From assembly GCA_029935405.1 (NCBI GenBank), contig JAOZKH010000001.1, positions 1 to 55,028 on the forward strand: a DNA stretch of 55,028 bases, in the 5' to 3' direction. A program made the translations under genes and the position numbers. Shown here piece by piece: positions 8,849 to 16,717 of the stretch. Origin of the DNA: Vallitaleaceae bacterium. GTDB lineage: Bacteria > Bacillota > Clostridia > Lachnospirales > Vallitaleaceae. The notes under the pieces were generated by a model that was not told the DNA's origin, made no database searches, and was given only the letters and a program-made list of their open reading frames with translations. Numbering within the stretch: position 1 is the stretch's first letter; each line of letters starts with the position of its first letter.

Positions 8849-10009
8849 ATGATTGAAGATATAACGCCAAAAAAGAAAAAAAAACAATATAACAGATTTT
8901 TTATGAATGTTCCAACGGACTTTACAGTGGTTTTTATTGTTATGTTTCTTATTGCTTTTGGAATTATAATGGTTTATTCATCAAGCTTCTATACAACTAG
9001 AGGTGAGGGATTAGCTGAACCATATAGAAAGCAAATTTTATTTGCAGTCCTTGGATTTGTTATTATGTGGATACTTTCAAAGATACAACTAGCAGTTATT
9101 GTTAAATTCACTCCGATTATATATATAATTACAGTAGCTTTATTAATAGTTGTTCTCATTGTTGCTGAAGATATTAACGGTGCGAAAAGATGGATACCGA
9201 TTGGGAACTTTAACATACAACCATCGGAAGTTACCAAAGTAGCTTTAATTATTGTAGTTGCAGCATTATTATCAAAATTCAAAAAACGGTTGACAGAAAT
9301 TTCGGTTATACTCTTTATTATAGGTATTATTTTAGTGCCTGTTGTACTTGTTGCGATTGAAGATTTTAGTGCAGCTATTGTACTTCTTATCATTTGTTTA
9401 GCTATGATTTTTGTGGCATATAATAATGTGATAAAAATGGTGCTATTAACACTATTTTTAGGTGTTATTGGCTATGTGTCTACAATGTTAACAAATTATA
9501 GATCCCAGAGAATAAAAACATATTTAGATGGTCCTTGGTCAGATCCTGAAGGAGCTGGAAGGCAGATAATTCAATCCTTATATGCTATAGGATCAGGTGG
9601 TATTACAGGTATTGGATTAGGTCAAAGTATGCAAAAAATGGGTTATATATCTGAAGCACATAACGATATTATTTTTGCTATTATATGTGAGGAACTTGGA
9701 CTATTAGGTGGAATAGCAATTATTGCCATATATGTATTGTTGATACATAGAATTGCTCAAATTGCTTTTAAGGCAAAATCAATGATTCATTTTTTAATAG
9801 GTGTAGGAGTTTTCACACATATTGGCATTCAAGCATTTATAAATGTCGGAGTTGCTACAAATCTTATACCGACAACAGGAATTTCATTACCCTTTATAAG
9901 TTATGGAGGATCTTCACTTATAATATTTTTAATAGAAATTGGATTAGTTTTAAATATTAGTAGGCATAATAATGTGGAAAAACATTTAGGAGGCGATGCC
10001 TATGAATAA
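8849..10009 (+). CDS. ftsW: SEDS peptidoglycan glycosyltransferase FtsW
   Basis: Polytopic SEDS-family glycan polymerase that works with a class B PBP at the septum. The 386 residues have about ten membrane segments after a basic cytoplasmic N-terminus (KKKKKQY). It carries the SEDS signatures GAKRWIPIGNFNIQPSE (extracellular, conserved), SEAHNDIIFAIICEELG and the C-terminal GISLPFISYGGSSLI. FtsW is preferred over RodA because of its place between mraY and ftsQ. The last codons overlap the ftsQ start. Confidence 0.93.
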   Translation: MIEDITPKKKKKQYNRFFMNVPTDFTVVFIVMFLIAFGIIMVYSSSFYTTRGEGLAEPYRKQILFAVLGFVIMWILSKIQLAVIVKFTPIIYIITVALLIVVLIVAEDINGAKRWIPIGNFNIQPSEVTKVALIIVVAALLSKFKKRLTEISVILFIIGIILVPVVLVAIEDFSAAIVLLIICLAMIFVAYNNVIKMVLLTLFLGVIGYVSTMLTNYRSQRIKTYLDGPWSDPEGAGRQIIQSLYAIGSGGITGIGLGQSMQKMGYISEAHNDIIFAIICEELGLLGGIAIIAIYVLLIHRIAQIAFKAKSMIHFLIGVGVFTHIGIQAFINVGVATNLIPTTGISLPFISYGGSSLIIFLIEIGLVLNISRHNNVEKHLGGDAYE

Positions 10010-10709
10010 AATAAGTAAAATTATTATAGGAATTATAATGATTATTTTTATTTTTGCAGCAGTAGTATTTTTCATGAGTACAACAATTATTGATTCAGTA
10101 AAGGTGATAGGTAATGAGCATAATACTAGAAATGAAGTTTTAGATATGGTAGGAATATATGATACATCATCTGTTCTTGATGTAATAATGAATAGAACTA
10201 AAAATATAGAAGATGTTAAGTATGTGAATCGATTAGAGGTAGACAAGAGTGATTATAAAAATATTATAATTACAGTTATTGAAAAAGAAATAATTGGTTA
10301 TGTTGAATACATGGGTAAATATATATGCCTTGATTATAGAGGTTATATTGTGGATTACACAGATTCGCCAGATGAAAGCAAACCAAAAATAAGGGGTATT
10401 GATTTGACGACATTTACTGTTGATGAACCATTAGATGTTTCGAATACTATTATTTCATCAATTGATGGGGTATATCGAAATGCAGTGGCGTTTGATGTTC
10501 CTATAGAATGGATAGATTTTCAATATGGACAAGGAAGTCGTATAGTGGTATATTCAGGAGGTATTGAAATACGTATTGGTGATATTTCAAAAATAGAAGA
10601 AAAATTTAAAGCTATTAATGAAGTGATGGAGGTATTGCCAAAAGACAAAAAAGGAATACTTTATGTGGAAAACATGGAGGATGATATAATATTTAAAAGT
10701 AATGAATAG
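10002..10709 (+). CDS. ftsQ: Cell-division protein FtsQ/DivIB
   Basis: Bitopic divisome protein. It has a short cytoplasmic N-terminus, one membrane segment (about 5-25, rich in Ile) and a POTRA domain beginning IIDSVKVIGNEHNTRNEVLD, then the FtsQ beta domain with IIITVIEKEIIGYVEYMG and YICLDYRGYIVD. At 235 residues it is of typical size. Start ATG 10002 has AGGAGG 8 nt upstream; ATG 9996 is only 2 nt from it. It overlaps ftsW by 8 nt. Confidence 0.9.
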   Translation: MNKISKIIIGIIMIIFIFAAVVFFMSTTIIDSVKVIGNEHNTRNEVLDMVGIYDTSSVLDVIMNRTKNIEDVKYVNRLEVDKSDYKNIIITVIEKEIIGYVEYMGKYICLDYRGYIVDYTDSPDESKPKIRGIDLTTFTVDEPLDVSNTIISSIDGVYRNAVAFDVPIEWIDFQYGQGSRIVVYSGGIEIRIGDISKIEEKFKAINEVMEVLPKDKKGILYVENMEDDIIFKSNE

Positions 10710-10776
10710 ACTTATTACAAAAACACAACATATTGGGCACAAAATATTTAAAAATGGCATATATTGTATATAGTGC

Positions 10777-10805
10777 TTGCAAAAACTTGATAAAATATTT
10801 ATACT
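10777..10805 (+). promoter_or_regulatory. Putative sigma-A promoter of ftsZ
   Basis: TTGCAA (10777-10782), 17 nt, TATACT (10800-10805), in the 200-bp gap between ftsQ and ftsZ. It would let ftsZ be made independently of the upstream dcw genes. Leader length is about 98 nt. Confidence 0.6.
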
Positions 10806-10862
10806 ATGACTAGGGAATATAAAAATACACATATATAAAAGGCTATTGGAGCTTTATGTGTT

Positions 10863-10880
10863 GGAAAGTTATCACTTTCC
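10863..10880 (+). other. Small hairpin in the ftsZ leader
   Basis: GGAAAG (10863-10868) and CTTTCC (10875-10880) form a 6-bp stem with a 6-nt loop, 16 nt before the ftsZ Shine-Dalgarno site. No T run follows, so it is not a terminator. Function unknown. Confidence 0.4.
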
Positions 10881-10909
10881 TAGAACAATTATCGTGAGGA
10901 GGATACACA

Positions 10910-12076
10910 TTGTTGGAAATTAAAGTGAATGAACAAAATACATCGGCAAAAATATTAGTAGTTGGTGTTGGTGGCGGAGGGAATAACGCCGTTAACAGAA
11001 TGATTGATGGACAGTTAGAAGGCGTAGAATTTGTTGCAGTTAATACTGATGCACAAGCATTACAATATTCAAAAGCGTCAACTAAAATTCAAATAGGAGA
11101 AAAGTTAACAAGAGGACTTGGAGCAGGTGCTAAACCTGAAGTCGGACTTAAGGCAGCAGAAGAAAGTCGTGATGATTTAACTCAAATGATAAAAGGAGCC
11201 GACATGGTATTTATTACTGCTGGTATGGGTGGTGGAACTGGTACAGGAGCTGCTCCTGTAATAGCTGCATTAGCTAGAGAAATGGATATTCTTACGGTAG
11301 GTGTTGTGACAAAACCTTTTGATTTTGAAGGAAAAGCAAGAATGACTAATGCTATGTCAGGAATTGAGGAATTACAAAAATATGTAGATACATTAATTGT
11401 AATTCCAAATCAAAAATTGTTAAGTGTTATAGATAGAAGAACAACAATGAGAGATGCGTTTAAAAAAGCTGATGAAATATTACAACAAGGAGTACAAGGT
11501 ATTTCAGACCTTATCTATACACCTGGTATTATTAATCTTGACTTTGCTGATGTTGCTACAGTTATGAGCAACAAGGGTGTAGCGCATATAGGTGTGGGAA
11601 TTGCTTCAGGAGATACAAAAGCTGAAGAAGCGGCTAGACTTGCAATTTCAAGTCCGTTACTTGAAACAACAATTGATGGCGCAAGACATATGCTTATTAA
11701 TATTAGCGGAGATTCTAATATGTCAATGTTTGATGCTAATGATGCGATTGAGCTAATTCAAAAAGCAGCAGGTAATAATGCTAATGTTATTTATGGACAA
11801 TCTATTGATGATTCACTAGAAGATCAGATTATCGTTACTGTTATTGCAACTGGATTTGAAGAAGCTGATGATTATATTGTACCTGGTTTAGAACTAAAAA
11901 AAACAACTACTGAAACGGTTCAACAAACAGCAAATGAAACACCAGAGAGAAAAGAAAATCAGAAAACAGTAGCAATAGGTAAAGAACCTGTACAAGAAAA
12001 AATAAATAGTGATGAAAGCTCAAGTTTTGGAAAGATAGAAATACCTGAATTTTTACAACAAAGAAAGAAACTCTAG
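10910..12076 (+). CDS. ftsZ: Cell-division GTPase FtsZ
   Basis: Tubulin homologue that polymerises into the Z ring at the division site. N-terminal GTPase domain with [13 protein letters not shown], the tubulin signature [13 protein letters not shown] (about residue 105) and NTDAQAL. A variable linker (about 320-370) rich in T/E/K follows. The conserved C-terminal tail peptide [12 protein letters not shown] binds FtsA/SepF-type partners. The start is TTG, set by GAGGAGG 7 nt upstream; no ATG fits the conserved N-terminus. It has its own promoter at 10777-10805. ftsA is not adjacent. Confidence 0.98.
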   Translation: MLEIKVNEQNTSAKILVVGVGGGGNNAVNRMIDGQLEGVEFVAVNTDAQALQYSKASTKIQIGEKLTRGLGAGAKPEVGLKAAEESRDDLTQMIKGADMVFITAGMGGGTGTGAAPVIAALAREMDILTVGVVTKPFDFEGKARMTNAMSGIEELQKYVDTLIVIPNQKLLSVIDRRTTMRDAFKKADEILQQGVQGISDLIYTPGIINLDFADVATVMSNKGVAHIGVGIASGDTKAEEAARLAISSPLLETTIDGARHMLINISGDSNMSMFDANDAIELIQKAAGNNANVIYGQSIDDSLEDQIIVTVIATGFEEADDYIVPGLELKKTTTETVQQTANETPERKENQKTVAIGKEPVQEKINSDESSSFGKIEIPEFLQQRKKL

Positions 12077-12085
12077 GAGGTTTAT

Positions 12086-12541
12086 ATGAAGTGTCCTTAT
12101 TGTAGTAGTGATGTTATAAAGGTTATAGATTCTAGACCTTCTGAAGAACAAAATGCAATTAGAAGGCGTAGACAGTGTGAATCTTGTAATAGACGTTTTA
12201 CTACTTATGAAACTATAGAAAGTGCACCACTTATTGTAATTAAAAAGGATCATTCAAGAGAACCATATTCAAGAGATAAATTATCATCAGGTGTTATCAG
12301 GTCTTGTCATAAACGACCTATTTCAATGGATAAAATCGATAGTGTTATAGATTTTATTGAAAATAATCTTTACAATACATTAAAAAAAGAAATAGATAGT
12401 ACATACATAGGTGGATTAGTTATGGAGCAACTTAAAAATTTAGATGAAGTTGCCTATGTAAGGTTTGCTTCAGTTTATCGTGAGTTTAAAGATGTTAATA
12501 CTTTTATGGATGAATTAAAAAAAATGTTAAAAGAAGATTAG
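12086..12541 (+). CDS. nrdR: Transcriptional repressor NrdR
   Basis: Nucleotide-sensing repressor of ribonucleotide reductase genes. The N-terminal zinc ribbon has CPYC (3-6) and CESC (about 31-34), followed by RRFTTYE; the rest is the ATP-cone domain (VIKKDHSREPYSRDKLSSGV). 151 residues, the usual length. An AGGAGG site precedes the ATG, and it follows ftsZ by only 9 nt, so it is probably co-transcribed. Confidence 0.96.
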   Translation: MKCPYCSSDVIKVIDSRPSEEQNAIRRRRQCESCNRRFTTYETIESAPLIVIKKDHSREPYSRDKLSSGVIRSCHKRPISMDKIDSVIDFIENNLYNTLKKEIDSTYIGGLVMEQLKNLDEVAYVRFASVYREFKDVNTFMDELKKMLKED

Positions 12542-12623
12542 TTGTTACATATATAACGTGTAACAGGCTTGTTATATGAAATGCACATCGATTTCAAAAA
12601 TGAATAGTACTTATTACACCTTG

Positions 12624-12666
12624 TTCACCTCTCTAATGGCAGATATAATGCCACTTAGGAGGTGAA
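12624..12666 (+). promoter_or_regulatory. Hairpin covering the comM ribosome binding site
   Basis: TTCACCTC (12624-12631) is the exact complement of GAGGTGAA (12659-12666), which contains the comM Shine-Dalgarno. An inner stem TGGCA/TGCCA (12637-12641, 12649-12653) continues it with a small offset in the middle. The mRNA would fold so that the ribosome site is buried. A small inverted repeat TGTTACA/TGTAACA (12543-12565) precedes it in the 127-bp gap. Confidence 0.7.
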
Positions 12667-12668
12667 TT

Positions 12669-14222
12669 GTGTATTGTAAATTAATTTGTGGAACATTGAT
12701 TGGTATTAAAGGTACCATGATTGAAGTAGAAGTGGATATTAGCGAAGGATTTCCTAAACTTGATATAGTAGGAATGGCAGGTAGTACTATTAAAGAAGCG
12801 AAGGAAAGAGTAAGAACAGGTATTAAAAATGCAGGTTATAGATTTCCCTATAAAAGAATTACCATTAATCTTGCACCAGCACACATACGTAAGGAAGGAG
12901 TGGCATTTGATTTACCAATTGCTCTGGGAATATTGTGTTGTGAAGGCGTATTTCATAAGAGAAAACTTGAAAGATGTTTATTTATTGGAGAGTTAGCATT
13001 AAACGGAGATATAAGACCTGTTAAAGGGGTGTTATCTCTTGTGGATGAAGCTAAGAAAAACGGTATTAGTAGATGTATAGTTCCTTATGATAATTTAAGA
13101 GAGGCATTAATGATTGAGAATATGGAAGTTGTAGCAATTTCAAATCTTAATGAAGCAGTGCTATTTCTCAAAAATGATAAGAAGACTATGGAGTACTTAC
13201 AAAGATTAACTCGAAATGTGCCTGAGATAATAAGTATAAAGAATGATAGTGACAAATATTTAGATTTTAATCAGGTTGTAGGACAGAAAAAAGCTAAAAG
13301 AGGATTAGAAATTGCTGTAAGTGGGATGCATCATGCTATGTTAATTGGTCCTCCTGGCATTGGTAAAACAATGATTACTAAACGAGTCAAGACAATATTA
13401 CCCCCATTATCTAGAGAAAATATTGTTGAATTAACCAAGATATATAGTGCAGCAGAAAAGCTAATATCAAGTAATAAAATCATAGGAGAAAGACCTTTTA
13501 GAAACCCACATCATTCAATTACTAGAGCAAGTTTTATTGGAGGTTCTAGTACTGGAAAACCAGGAGAAATAAGCTTGGCTCATAATGGAGTGTTAATGTT
13601 AGATGAGTTTCCAGAGTTCAAAAGAGAAGTAATTGAGTCGTTGAGAGAACCATTAGAACAGGGGATGATAATATTGTCTAGAAGTCAGAATGTATTTACA
13701 TTTCCTGCAAGGTTTATTTTAATAGCTGCAATGAATCCGTGTCCATGTGGGTTTTATCCGAATTTGAATAAATGTCAATGTCTACCTAGTGAACTCGCTA
13801 GATATCAGAACAAAATCTCTGGTCCAATACTAGACCGTATTGATCTCCATATTGAAATGACTCCAATAAGTTATGAAAAGATATCTAGTGACAGCTTAGA
13901 AGAAAGTTCATGTGATGTATTAAGTCGTGTGTTAGTGGCTCGTGAAATTCAAAAACAAAGATATAAAGATGAGAAAATAAGTTATAATAGTGAGTTAACG
14001 GCTAGTACTATAAGTAATTATTGTATTACATCAGACTCGGCGAAAACCCTTCTAGAAAATGCATATAAATCACTAGGCTTAAGTTCTAGAAGCTATCATA
14101 GATTATTAAAGGTATCAAGAACTATTGCAGATCTTGACAGTGAGGAAGTGATTAATAGCATACATGTAGCTGAAGCAGTAACATTTAGATCAGATAAGAG
14201 TGGAGCAAGCAATAAGTTATAG
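12669..14222 (+). CDS. comM: YifB/ComM family Mg-chelatase-like AAA+ ATPase
   Basis: AAA+ helicase of the ComM family; in Vibrio and Haemophilus ComM drives branch migration during natural transformation. It has an N-terminal Lon-protease-like domain (about residues 20-170), then the AAA+ core with Walker A GPPGIGKTMITKR (about 225), NPHHSITRASFIGG, Walker B LMLDEFPEF and the AAMNPCPCGFYP motif. The C-terminal Mg-chelatase-associated helical domain has SSRSYHRLLKVSRTIADL. 517 residues, full length. GTG start with AGGAGGTG upstream, which is buried in the hairpin at 12624-12666. dprA, another transformation gene, lies two genes downstream. Confidence 0.94.
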   Translation: MYCKLICGTLIGIKGTMIEVEVDISEGFPKLDIVGMAGSTIKEAKERVRTGIKNAGYRFPYKRITINLAPAHIRKEGVAFDLPIALGILCCEGVFHKRKLERCLFIGELALNGDIRPVKGVLSLVDEAKKNGISRCIVPYDNLREALMIENMEVVAISNLNEAVLFLKNDKKTMEYLQRLTRNVPEIISIKNDSDKYLDFNQVVGQKKAKRGLEIAVSGMHHAMLIGPPGIGKTMITKRVKTILPPLSRENIVELTKIYSAAEKLISSNKIIGERPFRNPHHSITRASFIGGSSTGKPGEISLAHNGVLMLDEFPEFKREVIESLREPLEQGMIILSRSQNVFTFPARFILIAAMNPCPCGFYPNLNKCQCLPSELARYQNKISGPILDRIDLHIEMTPISYEKISSDSLEESSCDVLSRVLVAREIQKQRYKDEKISYNSELTASTISNYCITSDSAKTLLENAYKSLGLSSRSYHRLLKVSRTIADLDSEEVINSIHVAEAVTFRSDKSGASNKL

Positions 14223-14241
14223 ACAACAAGTTATAGACAAC
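14214..14241. repeat. 14-bp tandem duplication across the comM stop codon
   Basis: AAGTTATAGACAAC occurs twice head to tail (14214-14227, 14228-14241). The first copy contains the comM stop codon TAG (14220-14222). It looks like a slippage or replication duplication. Confidence 0.8.
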
Positions 14242-14281
14242 GGGCAATGGAAAAATCCTTTATAAAATTGTAGCCAATATG

Positions 14282-14309
14282 TTGAAAAAAATCTATAAAA
14301 TGGTATAAT
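14282..14309 (+). promoter_or_regulatory. Putative sigma-A promoter of the alr-like/femX/dprA/topA run
   Basis: TTGAAA (14282-14287), 16 nt, perfect TATAAT (14304-14309) with an extended -10 (TGG before it). Predicted start near 14316, at GTTAGTGTCTCGAA, which distantly resembles the palindrome-family core. Confidence 0.7.
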
Positions 14310-14354
14310 AGCATAGTTAGTGTCTCGAATTAATTGTGGAATGCGAGGGTAAAT

Positions 14355-15488
14355 ATGTTAGAACCTAAGATTGAAATAGATCATATAAAATTATTAAATA
14401 ATGTAAACAAGATAAAAAATCGTTTAGATAATAATGTGAAGATGATGGCAGTTGTTAAGAGTAATGCATATGGGCACGGTATGAATAAGGTTTCTTGTAC
14501 ACTTGAAAAGCATGTAGATATGTTTGGAGTTGGTTATTTAGAAGAAGCTTTAGTGCTTTGTAAGACTATTAAGAAAGATATTCTTATTATGGGACCGGTT
14601 TATGATTTTGATATTGTTATGAAACATAACTTTGTTATATCTCTAGAAAGCGTTTATCAATTCAATGCGCTTATACATTTTTATGGAAGTAATCTAAAAG
14701 GTACAGATAAAAAGCTTCGAGTTCATATAAACATTGATACAGGAATGCATAGATTTGGCGTTAGTTTAGCTGAACTTTCAGAAATACTTAATATTCTTGA
14801 TAATAAATACTGTCATAATAACATTATAATTGAAGGAGCTTTTTCACATTTTGCGTCAACGGTTAATCAACATATCAAATTAGTTGATGGACAATATAAA
14901 ATTTTTAAAAAGGCAAAAACTTATCTTAAAAACCATTATGATGGAAAGTTAATTTACCATATTGCTAATTCCGAAAATGCACTTGATACTCATAAATATA
15001 ATGAAAATATGGTGCGAATTGGTAATGGATTATATGGAGGAATGTTCCTTAAAAACCCTGTTAAAACTGAACGCATCGGCAAGATATTTCTACCGATTAT
15101 GAGTATACACGTGGTAAAGGAAAAGTCAGGGTTTGGATATGGATTTAAGTCAAAGGCAAAAGCTGGCACTAGACTTGGTACGGTGAAAACAGGATTTTAT
15201 GAAGGTATGGGTATGTATAAATTGCCAATTGGTGTTGGTACTACTGCAAAGATTAAATCTATAATTAAGAGAGTACTTAAATTATTTATACGTAAGGAAA
15301 AAGTATTATACAATTCAATGAGCCTTCCAATTGTAGGTATGGTTAATATGCAGTTTTTTCAAATTGATTTAACAGGAACTGACATAATGGTAGGTGACTT
15401 TGTTGAACTGACAAAAGAACCATTATTTTATGATGATTCAGTGAAACGAGTACACTTATTGGAGGGTAAAGATGAAGTTAATTATTAA
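14355..15488 (+). CDS. Alanine racemase-like fold-type III PLP enzyme (divergent)
   Basis: PLP enzyme of the alanine racemase fold. The N-terminal barrel keeps the Schiff-base lysine (Lys35 in AVVKSNAYGHG), DTGMHRFGV with the arginine, SHFAST, IANSENAL and VRIGNGLYG with the pyridine-binding arginine. The catalytic tyrosine region of the C-terminal domain appears as GFGYGFKSKA. Differences from canonical Alr: the K of LKxDTGM is N (INIDTGM), and the usual GRxCMDQ block is GMVNMQF, so the Cys and Asp are replaced. ATG 14355 follows GAGGGT; an upstream in-frame TTG at 14334 is less likely. It overlaps femX by 17 nt. It may be an alanine racemase with another substrate, or a specialised second copy. 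Confidence 0.82.
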   Translation: MLEPKIEIDHIKLLNNVNKIKNRLDNNVKMMAVVKSNAYGHGMNKVSCTLEKHVDMFGVGYLEEALVLCKTIKKDILIMGPVYDFDIVMKHNFVISLESVYQFNALIHFYGSNLKGTDKKLRVHINIDTGMHRFGVSLAELSEILNILDNKYCHNNIIIEGAFSHFASTVNQHIKLVDGQYKIFKKAKTYLKNHYDGKLIYHIANSENALDTHKYNENMVRIGNGLYGGMFLKNPVKTERIGKIFLPIMSIHVVKEKSGFGYGFKSKAKAGTRLGTVKTGFYEGMGMYKLPIGVGTTAKIKSIIKRVLKLFIRKEKVLYNSMSLPIVGMVNMQFFQIDLTGTDIMVGDFVELTKEPLFYDDSVKRVHLLEGKDEVNY

Positions 15489-16710
15489 CTTAGATAAAGA
15501 AAGATTTAGAGATTTCAATGAATCTCATAAATATGGTCAAATACTTCAATCAGAAGAATGGGGAGCCTTTAAAGCAAAAGGTGAATGGACATATGAACTT
15601 ATAGGACTTGAAAATGAAGTCAATGACAAAGATGAGAAATCACTTGTTGGGGCGACAATGTTATTGAAACGTAAAATGCCTCTAGTTAATAAATATATGT
15701 TTTATGCTTCAAGAGGCTTTATATGTGACTATAGTGATAAGAATATTGTAAGAGAGTTTACTAAATTATTAACTGAATATGTTAAGAAGAATAAAGGAAT
15801 GATGTTGAAAATTGATCCTTGTGTAATATATCAACAACGTGATGTAAATGGAGATATTGTTGAAGGCGGCTATGACAATAAAGTCCTTGTAGAACAATTA
15901 ATATCACTTGGTTATCAGCATAAGGGAATAACTATGGATTTTAATGGTGCGCAACCAAGATTTGTATATAAGTTGCCTCTTGATAGATCTTTAGAGGAAT
16001 TACTAAAGAATTTCCATCACAAAACTAGGTATAATATTAAACTTGCAGATAAAAAAGGAATTGAAATATATGAAGGTTCCAGAGATGATCTTAAAGAATT
16101 TGCAAGAATTATGAAAATAACCGGTGAAAGAGATGGCTTTATTACAAGACCTTTAAGCTACTTTGAAGATATGTATGATGTACTTAAATCAAAGGGTAAG
16201 TTCAAACTATATATGGCAAAGTATAATATAGTAAAAGCACTTAAAACATGTAAACAATCATTAGAAGCGGAACTTAAGAAGAAAAAGCAAGATGAAAATA
16301 GAATACAGAAACTTACTAAAGAGCAAGAAGAACTAACAGTTTTGATTGATAATAATCCAGATGGAATTATAGTTTCAGGTACAATCATGTTGATAAATGG
16401 AAAAACAGCATGTTACTTATATGGCGCAAGTGATAATCTATACAGAAATGTAATGCCTAATTATTTAATTCAATGGCAGATGATTCAAGATGCGTATAAT
16501 ATGGGGTGTACCATATATGATTTTAGGGGGATTTCAGGTAATAGAAGTCCTGAACATCATCTCTACGGTTTGTACCGTTTTAAACGGGGTTTTACAGGTG
16601 AATTTGTTGAATATATTGGTGAATTTGACTATATTGTTAACAAGGCAGCTTATTGGATGTATGAATTAGGAACTAATAGGTTTAAAAAACTCTTAGGTAA
16701 GATTAGATAG
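15472..16710 (+). CDS. FemABX-family peptidyltransferase (lipid II interpeptide bridge)
   Basis: Aminoacyl-tRNA-dependent transferase of the FemX/FemA/MurM type, expected to add an amino acid to the stem peptide of lipid II. Two GNAT-like domains are present; the first contains KYGQILQSEEWGAFK and the second DFRGISGNRSPEHHLYGLYR followed by FKRGF. A helical antiparallel coiled-coil arm (about 245-295, dense in K/E/L) is inserted, as in Fem proteins. 412 residues, normal for the family. GGAGGG 5 nt before the ATG. The 17-nt overlap with the alr-like gene suggests coupled expression and possibly a shared substrate, perhaps a D-amino acid. Confidence 0.9.
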   Translation: MKLIINLDKERFRDFNESHKYGQILQSEEWGAFKAKGEWTYELIGLENEVNDKDEKSLVGATMLLKRKMPLVNKYMFYASRGFICDYSDKNIVREFTKLLTEYVKKNKGMMLKIDPCVIYQQRDVNGDIVEGGYDNKVLVEQLISLGYQHKGITMDFNGAQPRFVYKLPLDRSLEELLKNFHHKTRYNIKLADKKGIEIYEGSRDDLKEFARIMKITGERDGFITRPLSYFEDMYDVLKSKGKFKLYMAKYNIVKALKTCKQSLEAELKKKKQDENRIQKLTKEQEELTVLIDNNPDGIIVSGTIMLINGKTACYLYGASDNLYRNVMPNYLIQWQMIQDAYNMGCTIYDFRGISGNRSPEHHLYGLYRFKRGFTGEFVEYIGEFDYIVNKAAYWMYELGTNRFKKLLGKIR

Positions 16711-16717
16711 GAGTTGT

